A stretch of 64,000 nucleotides of DNA, from positions 1 through 64,000 of the forward strand of contig NZ_JNJG01000006.1 in assembly GCF_000702705.1 (NCBI RefSeq). Direction: 5' to 3'. Under the pieces are notes generated by a model. It saw only the letters and a list, made by a program, of their open reading frames with translations. It was not told the origin of the DNA and did no database searches. Positions 10,851 to 21,154 of this stretch are shown piece by piece (the stretch's first letter is position 1; each line of letters begins with the position of its first letter). The stretch is from Mycoplasma simbae ATCC 49888. GTDB lineage: Bacteria > Bacillota_I > Bacilli_A > Mycoplasmatales > Metamycoplasmataceae. The translations under genes and the position numbers were made by a program.

Positions 10851-11500
10851 AGTCACAAAACGCAAAACTTAATATGGTCTTTATGGGTCCTCCAGGTGTT
10901 GGTAAAGGGACTGTGGCAGCGCTAATAGCTCAAAATCACGGTTACATTCACTTGTCAACTGGTAGCATATTCCGTGAAGAAATTGCTAAACAAAGCCCAT
11001 TAGGAATTAAAGTTTCTGAAATTGTTAAATCAGGACAATATGTTCCTGATGACATTACTAACGAAATTGTTAAAAACAAATTAATTGAATTAATTGGTCA
11101 AAACCAATCTGTGATTCTAGATGGCTATCCTCGTACAATTAATCAAGCCCAATTTTTAGATTCAATTCCAAACTTCAAATACGCAGTAGTTTCACTTTTT
11201 GCTGATGAAGAATTAGTGTTAAAAAGACTTTCAGGCAGAAGATTTTGCCCTGTGTGCAAAAGTGGCTACCACGTTGAATACATGCCTTCAAAATTAGGCG
11301 ATAAATGTGAAAAAGACGGTGCAGAATTATTCACTCGTGCCGACGATTCTATTGAATCTATTAAAGTGCGTCAAAAAATTTACCACGATTCAACACAACC
11401 TTTACTTGATTTTTATCAGCAAGCAGGACGCATTATTGCAATTGATGCTAACGGCAACGCTGATGAAATTGCTCAAAATGTTGTGGCAAAAGTTAAATAA
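10844..11500 (+). CDS. adk: Adenylate kinase
   Basis: Interconverts 2 ADP with ATP and AMP. The 218 residues contain the P-loop GPPGVGKGT near residue 15, the AMP-binding HLSTGSIFREE, DGYPRTINQA, and a long LID with a metal site CPVC...C..D like the zinc-binding adenylate kinases of Gram-positive bacteria. Its ATG lies inside the secY end. A terminator follows immediately, separating it from map, which in many bacteria follows without a break. Confidence 0.97.
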   Translation: MIESQNAKLNMVFMGPPGVGKGTVAALIAQNHGYIHLSTGSIFREEIAKQSPLGIKVSEIVKSGQYVPDDITNEIVKNKLIELIGQNQSVILDGYPRTINQAQFLDSIPNFKYAVVSLFADEELVLKRLSGRRFCPVCKSGYHVEYMPSKLGDKCEKDGAELFTRADDSIESIKVRQKIYHDSTQPLLDFYQQAGRIIAIDANGNADEIAQNVVAKVK

Positions 11501-11501
11501 A

Positions 11502-11523
11502 GTTGGCTTAGCCAATTTTTTTA
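11502..11523 (+). terminator. Terminator after adk
   Basis: ttggc (11503-11507) pairs with gccaa (11511-11515) around tta, followed by seven T. It closes secY-adk. The 266-bp gap to map otherwise holds A/T-rich sequence and the inverted repeat noted at 11730. Confidence 0.85.
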
Positions 11524-11729
11524 TTGAACTTTTGCAATAAAAATTCAATAAAAAAATAGAGTTGTAAATGCCAAAATATTTAATTTTTTCAATAAAATTC
11601 AGTAATTAATGAGTGAATTTGCTAACTTTCATACTTCTATTACAAACAAGCCTATCAAAATCAACATATAAACTCAAAAATAAATTAACTTTTTATTTAC
11701 GTAAAAAAAATATTTTGATAATATTAAAG

Positions 11730-11749
11730 CGTTATATTAATATATAACG
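11730..11749. promoter_or_regulatory. Inverted repeat in front of the map-rplQ operon
   Basis: cgttatat (11730-11737) and atataacg (11742-11749) form a perfect 8-bp inverted repeat with a 4-bp spacer, 18 bp before the map start and just upstream of its AAGGAAATG ribosome site. It could be an operator, an RNA hairpin masking the ribosome site, or contain the -10 box. Function is inferred only from position. Confidence 0.4.
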
Positions 11750-11766
11750 TATTAAGGAAATGCAAG

Positions 11767-12516
11767 ATGATACATTATAAAAATCAAAGTGAAATTGAAA
11801 ATATAACTAAATCTTGCCAAATTCTGGCAGAGGTTAAACAAGTAGTTTACGACCACATAAGACCAGGGGTCTCATTAAAAGAACTGGATACAATCGCTTT
11901 TAATGAAACGATAAAACGAGGTGCTAAACCTGCCTTTTTAGGATTATATGGTTTCCCTAATACTATGTGCATCTCAGTTAATGAAGAATTGATCCATGGC
12001 ATTCCTAGTGACTACGTATTAAAAGAAGGCGATATTGTTTCTTGCGATATGGGTTGCATTTACAAAGGAATGAATAGCGATAGCGCTTTTACCAAAGGCG
12101 TTGGAGCTATTAGCCCAATAAATGAAAAATTGATCAGAGTAGCTAAAGAAGCTTTTGAAGCTGGCGTAGCTGCGATTAAACCAGGAGCAAGAGTAGGCGA
12201 TATTAGCCACGCAATTGGTAAAGTGATCAAAAAAAACAAACTTTATACCCCATCGGAATATTGCGGACATGGAATTGGCTATAGTCTACACGAAGATCCA
12301 AACGTGTTTAATGATGGCCAACCAGGCAAAGGCCCCTTTTTAAAAGATGGCATGGTAATTTGCATTGAACCAATGGTTATGCAAAAAGATGCTCGTGTAA
12401 AAATTAAAGCAGATGGCTGAACTGTTGTTAGCGCTAGCGGTTTGACCAACTCGCATTATGAACACACAGTCTTGATCAAAGATGGCAAGGGTGTAATATT
12501 AACGAAAGGAATTTAA
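11767..12516 (+). CDS. map: Methionine aminopeptidase, type I
   Basis: Removes the initiator Met from nascent proteins in the cytosol. The 249 residues contain the metal-ligand pattern of the family: Asp in SCDMGCIYKGMNSD, His in CGHGIG, Glu in CIEPM and a final Glu in SHYEHTVLI. HGIPSDY carries the substrate-contact His. TGA Trp is read at KADGWTV. Start ATG follows AAGGAA. It is immediately followed by infA (stop TAA then ATG), so the two are in one transcript. Confidence 0.97.
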
Positions 12517-12732
12517 ATGGCAAAAGATGCTATTAAATTTAAAGCCGTAGTTAAGCAATCATTCTCAACAGACGAGTATGAAGTTGAATTAGAAAACGGC
12601 GTGGTAATTAAAGCTCACATCTCAGGCAAAATGCGTGTAAATCACATCAGAATTTTACCTGGGGACACAGTTGATGTAGAAATTAGTCCTTACAACTTAA
12701 ACTTGGGACGTATTATCTACCGTCATAAATAA
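12517..12732 (+). CDS. infA: Translation initiation factor IF-1
   Basis: Small OB-fold factor that binds the ribosomal A site during initiation. The 71-residue length and motifs [20 protein letters not shown] and GDTVDVE are typical. It abuts map without a gap, and a strong AAGGAG precedes the next gene rpmJ. Confidence 0.97.
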   Translation: MAKDAIKFKAVVKQSFSTDEYEVELENGVVIKAHISGKMRVNHIRILPGDTVDVEISPYNLNLGRIIYRHK

Positions 12733-12741
12733 GGAGAAAAC

Positions 12742-12855
12742 ATGAAAGTTAGAGCTAGTGTAAAGAGAATGTGTAAAGATTGTCGTGTTATCAAACGTAG
12801 AGGAATTATCAGAATTATTTGCGTGCAACCAAAACACAAACAAAGACAAGGATAG
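12742..12855 (+). CDS. rpmJ: 50S ribosomal protein L36
   Basis: 37 residues beginning [19 protein letters not shown], the universal L36 N-terminus. The zinc-type metal site is Cys11, Cys14 and Cys27 plus a His near the C-terminus ([11 protein letters not shown]). The gene lies in the conserved place between infA and rpsM and has a strong AAGGAG ribosome site 6 bp upstream. Confidence 0.96.
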   Translation: MKVRASVKRMCKDCRVIKRRGIIRIICVQPKHKQRQG

Positions 12856-12864
12856 GAATATTAA

Positions 12865-13230
12865 ATGGCTAGAATTTTAAACGTTGAAATCCCAAACAAT
12901 AAACGTATCGTTATTTCATTAACATACATTTACGGTATTGGTTTAACATTATCAAAACAAATACTTGCGCAAGCAAAAATCGACGAAAACATTAGAGTTA
13001 AAGACTTAACAGAAGAACAACTATCAGCAATTCGTGAAGCTGCTAGAGCATACCAAACAGAAGGTGATTTACACCGTGAAACATCATTAAACATCAAACG
13101 TTTAATGGAAATTAAATGCTACCGTGGCATGAGACACCGTAAAGGTTTACCTGTAAGAGGTCAATCAACAAAAAGTAATGCTCGTACACGTAAAGGTCCT
13201 AGAAAAACTGTTGCTGGTAAGAAAAAATAA
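12865..13230 (+). CDS. rpsM: 30S ribosomal protein S13
   Basis: Head protein of the small subunit that contacts the P-site tRNA and the 50S bridge. The 121 residues start [24 protein letters not shown], include [19 protein letters not shown] and end in a basic KKK tail. It follows rpmJ by 9 bp and precedes rpsK by 13 bp in the conserved order. Confidence 0.97.
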   Translation: MARILNVEIPNNKRIVISLTYIYGIGLTLSKQILAQAKIDENIRVKDLTEEQLSAIREAARAYQTEGDLHRETSLNIKRLMEIKCYRGMRHRKGLPVRGQSTKSNARTRKGPRKTVAGKKK

Positions 13231-13243
13231 TTAGGAGTTAATA

Positions 13244-13645
13244 ATGGCTACAACAACAAAAACTAAAAAAACTAAAAAAAGACTAGTTGTAAGTGGCGTT
13301 GCACACATCCACTCAACTAACCAAAACACAATCGTAACATTTGCTGACGAACAAGGTAATGTAATTGCTTGATCATCATCAGGTGCTATCGGATACAAAG
13401 GATCTAAGAAAAAAACCCCTTACGCTGCTGGTTTAGCTGCTCAAGCTGCCACAGAATTAGCTAAAGAACGTGGTATGAAATCTGTTAGAGTTGAATTAAA
13501 AGGTTTAGGTGCTGGTAAAGACGCTGCACGTAAACAAATCGAAGTATCAGGAATTACTGTTACAGAAATTAAGGATGTTACACCTGTTCCTCACAACGGA
13601 ACAAGACCTCCTAAACGTGTTCTAAAACGTGAAAAAATGAGATAG
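13244..13645 (+). CDS. rpsK: 30S ribosomal protein S11
   Basis: Platform protein of the small subunit. The 133 residues include [18 protein letters not shown], the [12 protein letters not shown] loop, and the C-terminal [17 protein letters not shown]. One Trp is TGA, so the gene is interrupted under the standard code. It has a TTAGGAG ribosome site and lies between rpsM and rpoA. Confidence 0.97.
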
Positions 13646-13671
13646 TTTAAACAAATTCTAAGGAGGATAAA

Positions 13672-14691
13672 ATGGAAAAAATGACAAAATTAGACTATAC
13701 ACAAGTCGAAAGCATGAATTCAAGTGCTAAAGAAGTTAACACAACTACTTTTGCATTGCAACCTCTTGAAAGAGGATTTGGTCAAACTGTAGCAGTTGCT
13801 TTAAGAAGAGTATTGTTATCTAATATTACTTCGTTAGCAATGTGTGCAGTTAAAATTGAAAACGTAGACCACGAATTCGAAGTAATGAATGGTGTAGTAG
13901 AAGATGTTACATCATTAATTATGAATTTAAGAAAAGTTAAATTCCAATACAATCCTGAGTTAGTACGTGATGATGAAATTATCAAGGTTACTTTAAAAGC
14001 TGATCAGCCTGGAGCTGTAACTTCTCGTAGTTTAGAAGTTGCTAACTCAAATATTGAAATCACAAGCAAGTCAGTACATTTAGCAACTATTAGTGCCAAA
14101 GGTAGCTTACATTTAGAGCTATACTTGCGTGCTGGTAGAGGATTTATCTCAAGCGAGAAAAACAAAAAATTCATTGCTTCTCAATCATTCTTATCACAAA
14201 TTAGCTCAAATATCAAAAAAGGTATTTTGATTGCTACAGACTCAAACTTTAGCCCAATTCAAAACGTTAACTACAAAGTAAGCGAGCTAAACTCTGCTTC
14301 AAACGATATTGAAGAAAGACTAGAATTTAACATCACAACAGATGGAACTATTGCTGCTAAAGAAGCTATTAGACAAGCAAGTGAAATTCTAATTGCCCAC
14401 TTCCAAGTAATTGGTAATGTTGAAGGCATGGTAATTGATTCTGTATTCAAAAAAGAAGAAGTTGAAAAAGAAGAAGAAAAAGAAGAAAACGATTTAGATA
14501 TTTCACTATTAAACTTATCTGTTCGTTCTTTAAATGCCTTGAGAAAAATTGGCAAAAACACTTTATCAGAAGTTGCTGAAATGACTTATGAAGAACTTGA
14601 AAACACTAAAAACTTAGGTAAAAAATCTCTAGATGAAATTGTTGCAAAACTAAAAGAATATGATTACGAATTAACTAAAGGAGAAGAATAA
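13672..14691 (+). CDS. rpoA: DNA-directed RNA polymerase subunit alpha
   Basis: Assembles the core polymerase and contacts promoters and activators. The 339 residues comprise the N-terminal dimerisation domain (LERGFGQTVAVALRRVLL), an unusually acidic linker rich in Glu and Lys near residues 260-275, and the C-terminal HhH domain (SLNALRKIGKNTLSEV, LGKKSLDEI). The ATG follows AAGGAGG. Its TAA overlaps the rplQ ATG (TAATG). Confidence 0.97.
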   Translation: MEKMTKLDYTQVESMNSSAKEVNTTTFALQPLERGFGQTVAVALRRVLLSNITSLAMCAVKIENVDHEFEVMNGVVEDVTSLIMNLRKVKFQYNPELVRDDEIIKVTLKADQPGAVTSRSLEVANSNIEITSKSVHLATISAKGSLHLELYLRAGRGFISSEKNKKFIASQSFLSQISSNIKKGILIATDSNFSPIQNVNYKVSELNSASNDIEERLEFNITTDGTIAAKEAIRQASEILIAHFQVIGNVEGMVIDSVFKKEEVEKEEEKEENDLDISLLNLSVRSLNALRKIGKNTLSEVAEMTYEELENTKNLGKKSLDEIVAKLKEYDYELTKGEE

Positions 14692-15053
14692 TGGCTAATC
14701 CAAAACAAATTTACAGTCGTGATACTAAATGAAGAAACGGTGTAATTCGTACTTTAGTGAGTGAATTATTTGCTCATGGTCGTATTACAACAACTCTAAC
14801 TCGTGCTAAAGAATTGCGTCGTCACGCAGAAAAACTTATCACTAAAGCTAAAAACCCAACTCTTGCAAATCGTCGTGCTGTTGCTTCAGTACTACGTCCT
14901 ACATTAGTAGATGGCAAAGATAATGTTTTAAAACATCTATTTGATACAATCGCACCTAAATACGCTGAAAGAAACGGCGGATACACACGTATTTACAAAC
15001 TTGTAGCACGTCAAGGTGACTCAGCACCTATGGCTATTATTGAACTAGTTTAA
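14691..15053 (+). CDS. rplQ: 50S ribosomal protein L17
   Basis: Exit-tunnel-area large-subunit protein. The 120 residues begin [19 protein letters not shown] (Trp = TGA) and contain [19 protein letters not shown] and the C-terminal [10 protein letters not shown]. The start overlaps the rpoA stop by one base, implying termination-reinitiation coupling. It is the last gene of this operon; a terminator follows. Confidence 0.97.
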
Positions 15054-15083
15054 TTTATTTTCTCACTTTAATTACCAATCTTG

Positions 15084-15109
15084 AAAACAACTTGCGAGTT
15101 GTTTTTTTA
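15084..15109 (+). terminator. Terminator of the map-rplQ operon
   Basis: aaaacaact (15084-15092) pairs with agttgtttt (15097-15105) around a tgcg loop, followed by T residues. Confidence 0.88.
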
Positions 15110-15139
15110 TTGCAAAAATACACGTTTTAGTACGCAAAA

Positions 15140-15148
15140 TGTTATACT
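15140..15148 (+). promoter_or_regulatory. Perfect extended -10 promoter, implying a leaderless mRNA
   Basis: TGTTATACT matches the extended -10 consensus TGnTATAAT at eight of nine positions. Initiation would occur around 15155-15156, immediately before the ATG at 15157. The upstream ATG at 15139 overlaps this box and would not be transcribed. Confidence 0.55.
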
Positions 15149-15156
15149 TTATTGAT

Positions 15157-17586
15157 ATGCCAAAAAATAAAGACCACTTAATTATTGATTTAGCTTTTGC
15201 ACCTGTTGATACTCAAAATTATATTGATTTACCTCAAATAAAACTTCAAGCAAAAAGCGCAAATGCATTCTTAATTTTAGACCCAGGCTCTACACTTATG
15301 AATGAAGGCTTTAAACACTTGATTTTAAGTAAAAATTGTATAAAAACACTTAATTTTACTGATGAAAATACATTATTTACTCACGAAAGCATTCAAAATA
15401 AACCCATCAATAAAGCGATTTCTTTTTACAATCTTGAATTTTTAAATAATGAATCCAAAATGGCTCCAATTGCCCAAGAGTACTGACACATCAAAAAAAA
15501 TTATGTGCTTGATAAAAACCGAATCAAAAATATTAGCACAATGATGCTAAATAATGAATTCAAAATCAAATACAACACACTTGCAGCTTTTAAAGAAAAC
15601 ATTAATATTATCTACTCAGAACTAGCAGATTTTAAACGTGAACACGAATATTTATTTAAAGCATTGAACACTTCAATTGAAAACTCCAATATCAGCGAGG
15701 CGGAACTAAATACAGTCAAATTAATTGACAATTATGAATGATTTAGCGAAAAAATTGTCTATGAATTTTTAGAACTTTTTGAACGTATTTTTAACTTTGC
15801 CAAAAACTTGCTGCGCAACTATCACGCCAGTGACGACTTTAACACTTTAGCCAAAACCGAATCATTGCGCCGTCGGATTGAATATGTAACCTTGATGCAA
15901 AAAACATCTAAAGAAATGGTTAAACGCCAAATTTACTTACGTGATTTACACACTGAATTAAATGAGAGCATCAAACTAAAGGATAGATACCGTTCAAATA
16001 CTCAAAATAAACTTAATAATGTGATTAATTGATACCGTAAAGGAATAAAATTGCTTAACCACAAGGCTAACTTTTTTCCAAAACACTCACTTGAACAATT
16101 GCAAATATACAAAAGTGTTTTAATTTACAAATATATTATTAAACTGCTATTTTTAAACAAAAATAAACTAAAAGGTTTAAGCGTAGAAAATATAGCTGAA
16201 CTAAAAGTGGATCTAGATTCACGCTCAAGCCTGTTTATTGCAAACAATTTAGCCAAAAACTCTCTTTCAGGTGAAGCTCTAAATCTTAAAGGCATTAAAA
16301 AAACAATCAGAAAAGAACTTTACCTAGAAATAGATCAATATATTGAACTTTCCCGTTCAAATACTGAAATTTTAAACGAACACATAAAATATCTAAAAAA
16401 TCGTATTAAAAAAGTTAAAACTAAAAGTTTAAATGTTTTTGGCATTGAAAATTACCATAGCGATATTAATAAACTAAAAAGCAAAATCACCTTAACTCAA
16501 GCAGAACTTAATTGACAACAAGACAACGTGCGTAATGAATTTAAAAATGAATCTGCTATTTCTAACCAATTTAACATTAATGCTAAACGTATAATTAAAA
16601 CCTATTCTGCACTGTTAAATTTCAACTTAATAGAGTTCAATAAATTGTCTCATTCAATAGCAAATATAGGTTCACACGATCAAGAAATTTTCAAAAAACT
16701 AATAAATATAAAAAACCAAATTGATACAGTGTGCAACTTACTTTCATCAATAGAATTTTTATTCAACTACATTGAATTAATCAGGTCTTTACTGTTTAAT
16801 AAATACGATTTAAGCCATAAAAATATTGAACAAATTGATATTTTCTTTAAATTAATGCAAGTTTTAAATAATGTTTCATTTAGCGCTTCTAGTTTAACTA
16901 AGCCAATAAATAATCTTTCGAATATTTCACGCCTAAAAATTGGCTTAGTATCTGAGCTAATGAATGGTGCAAAAGTTTGTTTTATTAACGACGACATTAA
17001 CAACTGTGACAGTAGACTAAAAAATGAATTTTTAAGAATTGCCAACGATTTTTGTTCTAAACAAGAAATAACATACACATTTATAACTAACGATATTGAC
17101 TTAGTTAGAGACAACAGTTTTGATAATTTATACGTTTTTTGTGACAATAAATTAATAGAATATGGAGCTAGCTATAAAGTATTAAATAATCCTTTGCACC
17201 CATTGCTTAAAGAATTTTTATCTAAGGGCCATGTAGAAAATAGCGAAAAATTTACTGGTGCTAACTACATTTTTACTGAAGATTTTGAATTTAGTGACAA
17301 CCACAATATAGTTGCTTCTAACACACTGGTAAAAAATTTAAGTGCTGACAATTTAAGTGAGATTCAAACTGAAACTTTTGATGATTTAGAAACTACTACT
17401 ATTTATGATTTGCAAAGCTATGGCAACAATGAAGATACAATGATTGTTAATTTAGACACCCAAAATATTGACACAATTGATCTAGAACACTCACAACAAT
17501 TAACTTTAGAGTTGCACGCCTTAAACAGTGAACAAGAAAGTGCTCAAACAGACACAATATTTATTGCTCACGACGACGCATATTAA
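15157..17586 (+). CDS. OppF-like ABC ATPase homologue with all nucleotide motifs degenerate and a ~480-aa insertion
   Basis: The 809-residue protein has the two ends of an oligopeptide-transporter ABC ATPase. The N-terminus carries beta strands ending where Walker A should be, but reads LDPGSTLMNE (about 41-50) with no GxxGxGKS/T. A helical, coiled-coil-rich insertion of about 480 residues follows. The C-terminal third aligns with OppF: LSNIS (587-591) in place of LSGGQ, FINDD for Walker B (612-613), FITND in place of the H-loop His (Asn at 645), then KLIEYG and NPLHPLLKEFL, the hallmark of the Opp family. An acidic tail of about 110 residues ends the protein. Large inserts are known in mollicute OppF; loss of all catalytic motifs suggests a non-hydrolysing partner or a repurposed scaffold. 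An alternative start is ATG 15139. Confidence 0.85.
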
Positions 17587-17612
17587 TCAGCGAACCACTC
17601 GCTGATTTTTGT
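17587..17612 (+). terminator. Terminator after the OppF-like gene
   Basis: tcagcga (17587-17593) pairs with tcgctga (17599-17605), loop accac, followed by five T. It directly adjoins the stop codon. Confidence 0.88.
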
Positions 17613-17637
17613 TGCCTAGCTTAAAAGTGTACAAATT

Positions 17638-17646
17638 TGATATAAT
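17638..17646 (+). promoter_or_regulatory. Extended -10 promoter of valS
   Basis: TGATATAAT is a perfect TGnTATAAT extended -10 box, 39 bp before the valS ATG. No strong -35 is needed with this element. Confidence 0.6.
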
Positions 17647-17685
17647 TAATTAATATTTAACACACAAGATATCAAAGAGGTGACT

Positions 17686-20190
17686 ATGGAGTTAGAAAAA
17701 AACTATCAACCAAGCAAATATGAAAGTGAAATTTCAAAAAAATGACGCCAAAATAAGTATTTTAGTCAACATGATGAAGCAAAAAGACCTTTCACTATTT
17801 TGTTGCCCCCTCCAAACGTTACAGGTAAATTGCATATTGGCCATGCTTTAAACACCGCAATTCAAGACACTTACATTCGTTATAAAAAGCTAAAAGGCTA
17901 TGATGTGTTTTACATTGCGGGTATGGATCATGCTGGAATTGCAACACAAACACGTGTAGAAAGCAATGTTTATAAGCAAACTGGAAAAACTAGACACGAT
18001 TTTGGTCGCGAAGAATTTATCAAAAAAATTTGAGATTGAAAACACGAATATTCGCAGTCAATTCATCAACAATGAAACACATTAGGGTTAGCTTTAGACT
18101 ATGAACGTGAACGTTTTACGCTAGATGAAAAATCTAATCGCGCTGTCAATGAAGCTTTTATTAATTTTTACAACCAAGGTTTAATATACCGTGGCGTAAA
18201 GGCGATTAATTGAGATCCAAAATTAAAAACAGCTCTTTCAAATATTGAAGTTATTCCTAAACCAACTGAGCAAAAAATGCTTTACATTAAATACCCAATT
18301 GCAAATTCAAATGAGTATTTAACTATCGCAACCGTTAGACCTGAAACTATGCTTTCGGATGTGGCAGTAATTTATAACCCTAAAGATAAACGTTACAACA
18401 AGCTAAAAAATATTGAAATTATTCATCCTTTGACTAAAAAAACCATCCCATTCGTTGCGGATGAATACACACAAATTGATTTTGGTAGTGGATTAATGAA
18501 ACTATCAGCCCACGCAGAGGTTGATATTGATATCATTAAAAAACACAATCTGCAAATCAATGAAACCATTGATCAAAATGGCTTTATCAACGCTCCCGAC
18601 TCACAATTCCATGGTCTAGATCGTTTTGAGGCTAGAAAAGCAATTGAAAAATATTTAAGCGAGAATGATTTATTAGTTAAAGTTGAAACCACAGTGTCTA
18701 ACGTTGGTTATTCAGAACGTAGTGGCGAAGCAGTTGAAGTTTTAGTGATGCCTCAATGATTTGTGAAAATGGAAAAATTAAATGAAGCAATTTTAAAACA
18801 CCTTAAATCAAAAAAAGCCGTTAAATTCTTCCCAAAACGTTTTAAATCAACACTAAAAACATGAATGGAAAACGCGTACGATTGAACCATTTCGCGTCAA
18901 CTTTGATGAGGACACAGAATTCCAGCCTGATACAAAGATGAGCAAATTAAAGTTCAAGTTGAATGTCCAGGCGAAGGCTGAATTCAGGATAATGATGTTT
19001 TAGATACATGATTTTCTTCTGGTATTGCTCCGTTTTCATTCTTGGGTTGACCTGACGAGGATGCTAAAGATGTGTTGAAACGTTACTTCCCAACTTCTTT
19101 ACTAGTAACTGGCTATGACATAATCTTTTTCTGAGTAGCTAGAATGTACTTTTTCTCGTTAGCATTCCAAAACGATAAACCTTTTGATCACTTACTGCTT
19201 ACTGGACTAATTCGTGATGAACAAGGTCGCAAAATGTCTAAATCACTTGGAAATGGTATTGACCCTATGGACGTAGTTGCCGAATATGGAGTTGATGCCT
19301 TAAGATGATTCTTAATCACTAACACAACACCAGGCTTAGATATTCGTTATTCAACTGAAAAAATGAGGGCAGCATGAGGATTATGTAACAAAATTTGAAA
19401 CATTGCTCGCTACATTCAATCATTGCCTGAAGATAAAATTAAAACATTTAGTCCAGCCGACAAATGAATTAATAATCGTTTAGCAAGCCTAAACAAAACC
19501 ATCAATAAAGTCTTTGATAAATATGAACTAACCATTGTTGGTTACGAGTTAAATAAATTCATTTACAATGATTTTTCTTCTTGATACATTGAATTGTTAA
19601 AGATTTTACCTAACAAAAAGGCGGCTTTAGCAAACTTTAAAAAACTTTTAATCATTTTACACCCTATCATGCCTTTTATTAGCGACTACTTATACACTCA
19701 ACTTTATGGTGAAGAATTACTCGAATCTAAACCATTGATGCTTAAAACTCAAAATGATCAAGCAAGTGGTCAAATTGACACAATTATTAAAATAGTTAAC
19801 ATTTTGCGTAGATACAGAGAAGACAAACAAATTAGTAAAAAAGATCTATTGCATTTTGATACAAACCTTGAATTAGATAACTTTGCTGTTGATTCAATTG
19901 CTAAATTAGCTAATGCTACAATCACTAAAAACACTGATACAGTTTTTGTTGATGGTGATATTAAAGTATTTATTCAAGAAAGTCAAGACTTAAAACAAGA
20001 ATACATTGAGCAATTAAAAGCTAAAATTTCACATTTAGAAGCCGAAATTGCTCGTGCTGAAAACATGCTAAATAATCCTAATTTTGTTGCCAAAGCACCT
20101 GCTGCCAAAATTCAACAAGAACAAGAAAAATTAGCAAAATTTAATACTGAAATTACACAGTATAAAGAGGAATTAAAATGAAAATCTTAG
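17686..20190 (+). CDS. valS: Valyl-tRNA synthetase
   Basis: Charges tRNA-Val in the cytosol. The 834 residues show the class I HIGH signature in [16 protein letters not shown] near residue 45, the editing domain, KMSKS in [14 protein letters not shown], and the C-terminal coiled coil ([22 protein letters not shown]). About 20 Trp codons are TGA, so standard-code translation shatters the gene. Its true end is Trp(TGA)-Lys-Ser-TAG at 20188-20190, overlapping folD by 13 bp. It has a good AGAGGTGA ribosome site. Confidence 0.97.
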
Positions 20191-21041
20191 AGGGAAAAAG
20201 TGTTGCTGAATCATTAACGCAACAATTAAAACAAGAATTTGCACAAGTTAGTGCTGAATTAGGTCGCAAACCGATATTGGGAATTGTTCGTGTTGGCGAT
20301 AACGAAGCTAGCTCTAAATATATTGCTAAAAAAGTTGCCAAAGCTCAAGAGCTAGGCGTGGAAACCAAAATTTATCACTTCCCTGAAAAAATAAGATACA
20401 AACAATTATTGAAAAAAATGGACGAAATAAACGAAGAAGCAGATGGAATTATTGTTCAATTACCACTGCCCGCTTCAATTAACACCTATACTCAACCTAT
20501 TCTAGACGCTGTGAGATTTGAAAAAGACGTAGACGGGTTAAGTTCGCGCAACACCTTCAATTTTTATAACAAAACTGAAGATTTTCACTTCACGCCTGCT
20601 ACCGCACAAGCTGTTATGACACTAATAGATCACTACAACATTGACGTAACCCATAAACGTATTGCCGTAATTGGTCGCAGTACACTAGTTGGTAAACCAA
20701 CCGCAACATTATTCAAAATGCGTGATGTACAATTAGTTTCAACACACAACCGTGAATCCGGAATCAAAGGCGTTGAAAACGCGGATATTTTAGTTGTTGC
20801 TACTGGTGTACCTAAACTAATCAACAAAGACAACATCAAAGAAGGTGCAGTGGTTATTGATATAGGAACCAGTTGAATTGAAGAAAATGGCGTTAAATAC
20901 CTAAGCGGAGACGTTGACCATACAGGTTTGGATGGCTATATTAGTGCCATCGCCCCTACACCTGGCGGAGTAGGTCCACTTACTGTTGTTTGTTTGTTCA
21001 AAAACTTGCTAAAAGCAGTAAAAAACAACAATGATATTTAA
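20178..21041 (+). CDS. folD: Bifunctional methylenetetrahydrofolate dehydrogenase/cyclohydrolase
   Basis: Makes 10-formyl-tetrahydrofolate, needed for formyl-Met-tRNA and nucleotides. The 287 residues show the active-site region ASSKYIAKKVAKA with the conserved Lys, GIIVQLPLP, KDVDGL, the Rossmann motif VIGRSTLVGKPTA, and TPGGVGPLT. The ATG lies within the last codons of valS, so translation is coupled; AGAGG precedes it. A terminator follows its stop. Confidence 0.97.
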
Positions 21042-21043
21042 TT

Positions 21044-21065
21044 AAAGCACGCTGTGCTTTTTTTC
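21044..21065 (+). terminator. Terminator after folD
   Basis: aaagcac (21044-21050) pairs with gtgcttt (21054-21060), loop gct, followed by further T residues. Confidence 0.88.
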
Positions 21066-21154
21066 TAAAAACAGCATAGATAATATTAAAAAATTGTTTA
21101 CTTTATTGTAAAATTATTTTTATATATTCAACATTAACAAACATAGGAGAAAAA

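Noticed and set aside
11521-11667. 48-codon hydrophobic minus-strand frame between adk and map
   Set aside because: It has no ribosome site, overlaps the adk terminator and shows no family resemblance; hydrophobic frames are common in A/T-rich gaps.
17686-20190. valS and many other genes look like strings of broken fragments
   Set aside because: The breaks are all at TGA, which is tryptophan in this genome; the frames continue with conserved Trp residues, so these are intact genes, not pseudogenes.
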